A DNA stretch of 10,838 nucleotides, from assembly GCA_945872225.1 (NCBI GenBank), contig CAMBZK010000025.1, forward strand, positions 1 to 10,838, given 5' to 3'. The stretch comes from a candidate division TM6 bacterium UASB124. GTDB lineage: Bacteria; Babelota; Babeliae; Babelales; RVW-14. Below, piece after piece: positions 6,166 to 10,838 of the stretch (positions are counted from its first letter, which is position 1; the number at the start of each line of letters is the position of its first letter). Position numbers and translations under genes: made by a program. The notes under the pieces were generated by a model. It made no database searches. It had not been told where the DNA came from and was given only the letters and a program-made list of their open reading frames with translations.

Positions 6166-7545
6166 CTACGTCAAAACCTTGAAATTACGTGTTTCTTGAT
6201 CCCATGTGATAAACAAAAGGTCTTTTTCTAGCCATGCAGGATGCAAAACAAAATCGATAGAGCTAATGTTTTCTGATGCTCTATCACTTGCGTTAATAAT
6301 AATTTTTCCCATGTCTTTGGATTGATCTAGGAGTAAAAACCATAGTTGAGAGCTGTCTTTAGATGAGAGGCGGAATCCGCCCTCAATCTTTTTGATATCC
6401 AGCAAATTTTTTGACGGAAGGCCCTTTGTCCACACAAATGTTTTGCGGTCATAATAGACGGGGGTGCTTGTCGGCAGCCCATACATCCATAGTGCTTGCG
6501 CGCTGCCCGTCGTGAAAACGCCGTATGGCAGGCCTAGGAAGCAGACCTTTCTATTGCGAAGTGATTTGTCTGCAGCGAGGTCGATAAATGCCTGATTATA
6601 TGCATGCAATAGTTGCCCGCGTGTCCTCATATGCCACGGCAGTATGGCCATTGAGCAGGCGAGAAAAAGCCACAGGAGGCTTTTTTTGAAGGTCAGGAAC
6701 CGGGTGGATTGTTGATAGCTATCTGTAAGAGCTAACGCAAAAAGTAGACATAATATTGGTAGAGCACTGTACAAATAGCGCGATGAATAATGTCGGACGA
6801 GCATCGGCCACATTAGTAGGCATGTACTAAAAAAACAAAAAGCGATTTCTTTAAGCTTAACCCTCCGAGTAAGTATAAATCCTAATAGAAACGTCATAAA
6901 TATGATAGCAATCCCCTTTAGGAGTCTGTTTCCTCCTGGCATCCAAGCTAAATTCGTAACGTCAACAATGCATGTTACAGCATCAAAAAAGCGATTGGGA
7001 AGCTCCATTATAAAATCAACAAGCAGCTTTATAGCAAAGTTGCCGCCTTTGCGCTCTGCTTCAAGAGGGTAGGACATGCTTCTTACGAGCAGGTAGCATA
7101 GATTTGTCATTGTCGAGACCATAATGACTGCTTTTAGGCGAGCTATTATAGGAAAATTTTTCTTGTAAAAAAGGTAGATGAATATGAGTAGTACTGGAAA
7201 TACGATAGGATCTTCACGAAAAAATAAAGCTACGAGGTGTAATAAGCCTATCCCTGCTAGCAATATATGATTTTTTGTCTGGATGAAATAAAAAGTCATG
7301 ATAGCAAGCAAAAGCATCATGGTTAGCGTAATGATGTGTGTTTGTCCAGATATCCAGCCTAGCCAATTCCATCCACTGAGATGAAATGCAAAAAATGCAG
7401 CGCCCCAGATTGCAGCATTCCGTGAGAGTATTTGGGAATATAAGAAAAATAACAGAGCGGTATTAACTGCATGAAAAAAGATAGTAAATAAAAAATGCCC
7501 ATAGGCAGAAAAGCCGAAAAAAAATATTTGAAGGGCATGGAGCAC
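6166..7545 (-). CDS. C-terminal fragment of the amber-interrupted membrane protein
   Basis: This 459-residue open frame starts at a GTG (7545) five codons after the amber, in the same frame as the N-terminal fragment. No clear SD precedes it, so any expression would need reinitiation or readthrough. It holds most of the membrane helices and the C-terminal soluble domain (KKIEGGFRLSSKDSSQLWFL region). It lacks the acidic first loop expected for catalysis. Confidence 0.6.
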   Translation of the reverse strand: MLHALQIFFFGFSAYGHFLFTIFFHAVNTALLFFLYSQILSRNAAIWGAAFFAFHLSGWNWLGWISGQTHIITLTMMLLLAIMTFYFIQTKNHILLAGIGLLHLVALFFREDPIVFPVLLIFIYLFYKKNFPIIARLKAVIMVSTMTNLCYLLVRSMSYPLEAERKGGNFAIKLLVDFIMELPNRFFDAVTCIVDVTNLAWMPGGNRLLKGIAIIFMTFLLGFILTRRVKLKEIAFCFFSTCLLMWPMLVRHYSSRYLYSALPILCLLFALALTDSYQQSTRFLTFKKSLLWLFLACSMAILPWHMRTRGQLLHAYNQAFIDLAADKSLRNRKVCFLGLPYGVFTTGSAQALWMYGLPTSTPVYYDRKTFVWTKGLPSKNLLDIKKIEGGFRLSSKDSSQLWFLLLDQSKDMGKIIINASDRASENISSIDFVLHPAWLEKDLLFITWDQETRNFKVLT

Positions 7546-7560
7546 GCACCCAAGAGGGCG

Positions 7561-7809
7561 CTAGATGACTGCAAAAAAAGACTGTTCTGGATGAATGCAA
7601 TTTGATGCTTGTACAACAGAAAGCATGCCTGGCCCTGAAAATAGGTTTAAAAAATCATGCCACGATGCGATTTGCGCAGAGTGCCATAGCGTTCCGTAGT
7701 CATCGTGTAAAAACCCCCACTCTGTAATTGCTAGGCCTAGCAATAAAAAAACAACACTAAGAAGACCAATAGCGATCAGAAGGATGCCTTTTTTTTTGCC
7801 ATACGCCAT
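7561..7809 (-). CDS. N-terminal fragment of the amber-interrupted membrane protein
   Basis: This is the 82-residue product made if the amber codon terminates translation. It holds TM1 and the HDDYGT loop, ending FFAVI. It has the good SD and the TAATG coupling. Alone it could not be a working transferase. Confidence 0.55.
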   Translation of the reverse strand: MAYGKKKGILLIAIGLLSVVFLLLGLAITEWGFLHDDYGTLWHSAQIASWHDFLNLFSGPGMLSVVQASNCIHPEQSFFAVI

Positions 7810-8579
7810 TATATATCCTTAGGCTTTGAGTCAGTGACAATTTTTTTAAAGACAGCTAAGACGTTGAATTTTGTACCAAGAAGATATGATTCTTTATGGT
7901 GGGTTAATTTATCTAAGCAATCTAAGCCTAGACTTAAAGCAGGCAAGAAAAGGCGTTGATATATTTTTCTTGATTCGACATCTTTATTATCTCGCAAGAG
8001 CCATTTTTTGATTGGGTAATTAAGAAAGCGAATAATATGTTTGCCTTTGTTCCAAAGTAAATTATGCACTTTGTGCTTATACTCAATACTTTGTAAGAGC
8101 AGTGTATCACTGCTGGCTTTTTGTAAGCGTAGTACTTCGGCTTTGTTATAGTTTCTGTAATGCCCACATTTTTCCCATTCTTCCTGTGGAGCAGTACCAT
8201 CGAGACTGCCTGGAACAAGCATGATGAAGGTGCCGTCTGGTTTTAATACGCGAGCAACTTCTCTAAATGCTTTTTCATCATCTTCTATGTGCTCAAAAAC
8301 ATGGCTGGTTACAATTACGTCAAAACTGTTATCTGCAAAAGGCAAGCTAGTAGCGTCTGCTTGTATGAAGGTGCCTTGTAACTGATGCGTTTTAAATAAA
8401 TGCTCAGTAGTTTCAATAGTCTTTTGCGAAATGTCCACACCAGTGCAGGTAAACTGTTGGAGGTTTTCTAAAATACTAGAGATGCCAATACCAATTTCTA
8501 GTGCGGTCCCCCCTCTGGCGGGTACTTTGCTAATGATGGCGTTTTGTGTGCTTGCAGCTCCAACATCGAACTTGAACAT
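7809..8579 (-). CDS. Class I SAM-dependent methyltransferase (apparent 5' truncation)
   Basis: The protein has 256 residues from the first in-frame ATG (8579). Rossmann motif I is ALEIGIGIS (26-34), the acidic ribose-binding motif is GVDIS (47-51), and the motif II region is ADATSLPFADNSFDVIV (74-90). Then come FEHIED and REVARVLKPDGTFIMLVPG, typical of Methyltransf_11 members. A C-terminal part of about 130 residues is Lys/His rich and unassigned. The small-molecule or sugar substrate is unknown; the neighbours point to glycan modification. No SD precedes 8579. Plausible coding sequence continues upstream in the same frame (YDSYFDKNSYE) to a poly-A run, beyond which a good SD and ATG (8635) lie one base out of phase. 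The stop overlaps the next start as TAATG. Confidence 0.85.
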   Translation of the reverse strand: MFKFDVGAASTQNAIISKVPARGGTALEIGIGISSILENLQQFTCTGVDISQKTIETTEHLFKTHQLQGTFIQADATSLPFADNSFDVIVTSHVFEHIEDDEKAFREVARVLKPDGTFIMLVPGSLDGTAPQEEWEKCGHYRNYNKAEVLRLQKASSDTLLLQSIEYKHKVHNLLWNKGKHIIRFLNYPIKKWLLRDNKDVESRKIYQRLFLPALSLGLDCLDKLTHHKESYLLGTKFNVLAVFKKIVTDSKPKDI

Positions 8580-8645
8580 TTCGTACGAATTCTTGTCAAA
8601 GTAGGAGTCATAAAAAAGAGTGTTTTTTTAACCATCATGACCTTT
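8580..8645 (-). other. Out-of-phase start region with a poly-A tract for the methyltransferase
   Basis: AAAGG (8645-8641) lies 5 nt before ATG (8635-8633), followed by GTT and an A7 run (T7 at 8623-8629 on the plus strand). With A7 the ATG opens a frame that ends after about 45 codons. With A8 it would read MVKKNTLFYDSYFDKNSYE and run straight into the methyltransferase, giving about 275 residues, closer to the family's usual N-terminal layout. The tract is therefore a lesion, a slippage or phase switch, or a sequencing error. Confidence 0.6.
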
Positions 8646-8665
8646 AGAATTATGGGTTCATTCCC

Positions 8666-9373
8666 TTATTTTTTTATAATCGTAGCGTATAGTGCGCCAA
8701 GGCCAAACCATGTCATGTACGGCTCAAGAAATCGTAAGCGGCGTGCAAAATGAGGAAAGAAGCAGTAATACTTGGTGGTAGGGGAGCCATATCGTGCAAG
8801 GATTTGCCGCGCATATTTAGGAAACAACATGGTAGCATCACGATCAACGGGTGATCGACGAAAGGTGAGTTGAGTGAGGGGGTTAAATGGATTAAGTTCG
8901 AAAAGAACAAAATGCCCACCAGGTTTTAAAATGCGCATAATTTCGTTGATACAGGTTTGGTGCTCTGGGAATGGGATGTGATGGAAAACGCCAGCCGCAA
9001 AAATAAGATCCATGCTTTCGCTGGCAAATGGTGTTTGGGTGCCATCAAACCACGAGAAGTGAGAAGATGGAAAGTGTTTTTGGGCAGCTTCTATGCTTTT
9101 GGCAGAAGGGTCGACGCCAAATGTTTCTGCCATTGGAAAGGTCAGGTGTACGTATTCTGTCATAAGGCCATCGCCACAGCCAAAATCAAGGATGGTAATT
9201 GATTTATGGTGGTATACAGGAAACCATTCATATAGCTTTTGTGCTTTGTAGTCCGCAAAAAAAGCACCACTTTCTCCTGAGAGCGCAACGTGTTGATCTT
9301 GGTTGCTGCGGTAATTTTGTATAAAGTCATCAAATTCATGATGTCCCTTGGGTTGATTTTGGTGAGGTGGCAT
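8666..9373 (-). CDS. Class I SAM-dependent methyltransferase
   Basis: The protein has 235 residues. Motif I is ILDFGCGDG (61-69), the ribose-binding acid is Asp88 in GVDPS, the motif II region is MDLIFAAGVFHHIP (121-134), and RILKPGGHFVLFEL (147-160) is the usual post-II strand. The N-terminal 50 residues (His/Gln rich, FDDFIQNYRSNQ) precede the Rossmann fold and occur again, diverged, at 6094. The C-terminus ends in a hydrophobic FLEPYMTWFGLGALYATII. The start is fixed by AAAAGGAGCACTATG and by the duplicated copy sharing the same ATG. The gene begins 38 bp inside the 3' end of the glycosyltransferase gene. The likely role is methylation of a sugar or glycan intermediate, inferred from the operon; the acceptor is unknown. 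Confidence 0.88.
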   Translation of the reverse strand: MPPHQNQPKGHHEFDDFIQNYRSNQDQHVALSGESGAFFADYKAQKLYEWFPVYHHKSITILDFGCGDGLMTEYVHLTFPMAETFGVDPSAKSIEAAQKHFPSSHFSWFDGTQTPFASESMDLIFAAGVFHHIPFPEHQTCINEIMRILKPGGHFVLFELNPFNPLTQLTFRRSPVDRDATMLFPKYARQILARYGSPTTKYYCFFPHFARRLRFLEPYMTWFGLGALYATIIKK

Positions 9374-9379
9374 AGTGCT
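9236..9379 (-). repeat. Methyltransferase 5' end, copy B (intact)
   Basis: This is the intact counterpart of 5954-6100. It spans six bases before the ATG to Lys46 of the methyltransferase. Identity is highest around the start codon and over HH-x-FDD and FFA-x-YKAQK. Confidence 0.7.
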
Positions 9380-10343
9380 CCTTTTGGTTGAAAGGTTGCA
9401 TGGTATTTGATATTACCGGGTGATGCATTACGTTTGCGACGATAAAAGGGGGGCGACCTTTTACTTCATGAAAAATGCGGGCAATGTATTCTGCCAAGAT
9501 GGCTAAAGCAAGCAACTGCAGTGTGCCAAAAATAAAAATAAACATCAGCAGCGTTGGAAAGCCATTTGGGGAACCGACTGTACAGTGGCGGTAGAGATAA
9601 AAAGCAGCCAAGCAGCTTGTTATGGATGCTGAACCAAAGGCAATGCGTGAAACAAATTCTAGCGGTTTATATGAAAAATTAATGATAGCTTTTTTCACCC
9701 AATAAACATTTCCAAAAAAGCTATTTGAGGTGACGCCAGCGAAGCGTGCTTCTCGCTCATAGAAAATACTTGTTTGCTTAAAACCGGCCCACGCGCGGAG
9801 GCCCCGTAGGTACAAATCTTTTTCTGGGAGCTGTTTAATGACATCGACAACACGCTTGCTCATGAGGCCGAAGTCCCCAGCATCGAGGGGGATATCGAGG
9901 TATGAAAGTAGTTTGAACATACGGTAAAAAACAAAATAGCACACGCGACGTGGCAGCGATTCCTTACGCTTTTTTCTTACGCCGTAAACGACATCGTAGC
10001 CGGCTTCCCAGCGCTCGATAAATTGTGGGATTATTTCTGGGGGCTCTTGCAGGTCGCCATCAAATAAAATAACCGCATCGCCACTGGCGTACTGCATGCC
10101 AGCCATAAAACTGGTCTGGCTGTTGCCGGTGTTGCGGGCAATGAGTAGAGCGTGCACGCGAGGGTCCTGCTGCGTGAGTTGATGGTACAAAGCTGTCGAA
10201 TTGTCAGTGCTGACGTTATCAACAAAAATCAGTTCGTAATCGTAATGCGGCAACTGGTTCATGACCGTAATGACACGATTATACAGTTGAGGGATATTGT
10301 TTTCTTCGTTATAGCAAGCGGTAACAAGTGATATTTTTTTCAT
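9336..10343 (-). CDS. GT2 glycosyltransferase, polyprenyl-phosphate sugar synthase type (DPM1/GtrB-like)
   Basis: The protein has 335 residues. The GT-A domain starts at once: SLVTACYNEENNI (5-17), VDNVSTDNS (41-49), ARNTGNSQTSFMAGM (69-83) and the metal/nucleotide motif FDGDLQEPPE (94-103). FYEREARFAGVTS (194-206) matches the 'R-x-x-R-x-A-G-x-S' block of GtrB/DPM enzymes. Two membrane helices follow at about 231-251 and 263-286, then EYIARIFHEVKGRPPF, the usual C-terminal end of the family. Such enzymes transfer a sugar from an NDP-sugar to undecaprenyl phosphate on the cytoplasmic face, feeding GT-C transferases outside; a GT-C-like gene lies downstream. The ATG at 10343 overlaps the upstream stop as ATGA and has AGGA 6 nt before it. 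The last 30 or so residues are a non-conserved tail that runs 38 bp into the methyltransferase gene. Confidence 0.92.
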   Translation of the reverse strand: MKKISLVTACYNEENNIPQLYNRVITVMNQLPHYDYELIFVDNVSTDNSTALYHQLTQQDPRVHALLIARNTGNSQTSFMAGMQYASGDAVILFDGDLQEPPEIIPQFIERWEAGYDVVYGVRKKRKESLPRRVCYFVFYRMFKLLSYLDIPLDAGDFGLMSKRVVDVIKQLPEKDLYLRGLRAWAGFKQTSIFYEREARFAGVTSNSFFGNVYWVKKAIINFSYKPLEFVSRIAFGSASITSCLAAFYLYRHCTVGSPNGFPTLLMFIFIFGTLQLLALAILAEYIARIFHEVKGRPPFIVANVMHHPVISNTMQPFNQKEHYATSPKSTQGTS

Positions 10344-10838
10344 GCCATATCCTGCAAAAAACGTTTCTTAGTCCGGGCAGATGGTTGTTGTAGATGATGC
10401 TGGTACCACGCTATAGTTTCGATTAAGCCACGTTCAATGCCGTAGCGCGCTTGCCAACCGAGGAGCATTGTTGCTTTTGTTGAGCAAAGGTGTTGCGCTG
10501 TAATCTCGTTGGTTGCTTCGCTTAAAATTAATGGCTCAATGTTTGTTTTTCCCATGAGCTGTTGTATCTTTTCAACAAGTTCGATGGTCGTCAGTGGGAG
10601 GTCGGTGCTGAAATTAAATGCCTGCCCAACCACGGCAGGGTTTGTCATTTGCTCTGCGAGGGTGCGGTAGGCATCAGCAACGTCTTTAACATAAATATAA
10701 TCACGAACGAATAAACCATTTGAACGAATGGTTGGGCGCTCTCCAGAAAGCAGTGATTTAATGGTGCCAGGAACAATCCGGTTGAAGTGCATATCACCAC
10801 CGCCAAAAAAATTGCCACAACGGGTAATGCAAACGGGT
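10340..10838 (-). CDS. rfbG: NAD-dependent sugar dehydratase, CDP-glucose 4,6-dehydratase-like (C-terminal part)
   Basis: The frame is open at the window edge, so 5' sequence is missing; 165 residues are visible. TRCGNFFGGGD (5-15), FNRIVPGTIKSLL and IRSNGLFVRDYIYVKDVADAY are the C-terminal substrate-pocket blocks of extended short-chain dehydrogenases. The combination 'RCGN-x-x-GGGD' and 'P-x-IRS-x-G-x-x-VRDYIYV-x-D' fits CDP-glucose 4,6-dehydratase best. That enzyme makes CDP-4-keto-6-deoxyglucose, the precursor of 3,6-dideoxy and branched sugars of O-antigens. The NAD-binding GxxGxxG and the YxxxK catalytic motif lie outside the window, so a GDP- or UDP-sugar epimerase remains possible. 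It is the first visible gene of the glycan operon and overlaps the glycosyltransferase by 4 bp (ATGA). Confidence 0.78.
   Translation of the reverse strand, partial: PVCITRCGNFFGGGDMHFNRIVPGTIKSLLSGERPTIRSNGLFVRDYIYVKDVADAYRTLAEQMTNPAVVGQAFNFSTDLPLTTIELVEKIQQLMGKTNIEPLILSEATNEITAQHLCSTKATMLLGWQARYGIERGLIETIAWYQHHLQQPSARTKKRFLQDMA

Larger units (their letters stand above)
6166..7809 (-). pseudogene. GT-C-like multi-spanning membrane glycosyltransferase with an in-frame amber codon
   Basis: One frame runs from the ATG at 7809 (AAGGA 6 nt upstream) to TAG at 6166-6168, 548 codons, broken only by TAG at codon 83 (7561-7563). TM1 is at about residues 8-29. Next comes an outer loop with HDDYGT (35-40), the position of the acidic catalytic motif in GT-C enzymes such as the PMT/ArnT (GT39) group. 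After the amber the sequence is RPLGCVLHALQIFFFGFSAYG. In related proteins this is the 'YRPL...LH...FG...G' block, so the lost codon was probably Tyr (TAC/TAT to TAG). About eight to ten further hydrophobic helices follow, then a soluble C-terminal domain of about 130 residues. The expected role is transfer of a sugar from a lipid carrier at the outer face of the inner membrane. The start overlaps the preceding methyltransferase stop as TAATG. TAG also ends the kinase gene at 5008, so recoding is unlikely. Function is inferred from topology. Confidence 0.75.

Noticed and set aside
1..10838. CRISPR arrays, tRNA or rRNA genes, insertion sequences, prophage genes
   Set aside because: I saw no regularly spaced repeats, cloverleaf-like or rRNA segments, transposases or phage structural genes on either strand.

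Overview
The window looks like a host-associated, probably intracellular Gram-negative bacterium. The clues are a moderately AT-rich sequence, ankyrin-repeat proteins with signal peptides, an archaeal-type valyl-tRNA synthetase of the kind known from Rickettsia, small exported proteins with no recognised family, and several freshly broken genes. My best guess is the candidate phylum Dependentiae (TM6/Babeliales), from overall gene style only; no marker in the window proves it. TGA, TAG and TAA all appear as ordinary stops of intact genes, so the standard code applies.

Left block (1-3838). The tail of an unknown plus-strand gene (1-117) converges on a minus-strand operon, valS > ybeY > secreted ankyrin protein (3630 down to 241). 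valS and ybeY share an ATGA overlap, and the ankyrin gene follows ybeY by 31 bp. A possible promoter for the operon lies in the valS upstream region. An antisense hairpin plus T-tract lies inside ybeY.

Middle block (3763-5000). A near-consensus sigma70 promoter (TTGACG-17-TATAAT) drives three closely spaced plus-strand genes. They encode small exported proteins that are diverged paralogues of one another: signal peptide, then Arg, a beta-strand, an N-x-T-D motif, an F-x-D-x-[IV] motif, and a C-terminal L-x-[ILV]-x-Y strand. I recognise no known family, and this is the best candidate for something undescribed. A convergent P-loop kinase gene (topology-modulation/FlaR-like) follows.

Right block (5634-10838). 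This is one minus-strand surface-glycan operon, read from right to left: a CDP-glucose 4,6-dehydratase-like enzyme (5' end outside the window), a GT2 glycosyltransferase with two C-terminal membrane helices, two class I SAM methyltransferases, a multi-spanning GT-C-like membrane protein, and a terminal chimeric pseudogene. The genes overlap or nearly abut (4 bp, 38 bp, 30-bp gap, 1 bp), so they are probably co-transcribed and translationally coupled. The likely combined role is making a modified (deoxy, methylated) sugar and attaching it to a lipid-linked or surface glycan.

Three of these genes carry lesions. The GT-C-like gene has an in-frame amber codon. The second methyltransferase has a poly-A tract that puts its well-placed RBS and ATG out of frame. 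The last reading frame joins a copy of the first methyltransferase's N-terminus to ankyrin repeats through a poly-A frameshift and also carries a TGA. These could be decay, slippage or phase switching, or sequencing error; the homopolymer cases need raw reads to decide.
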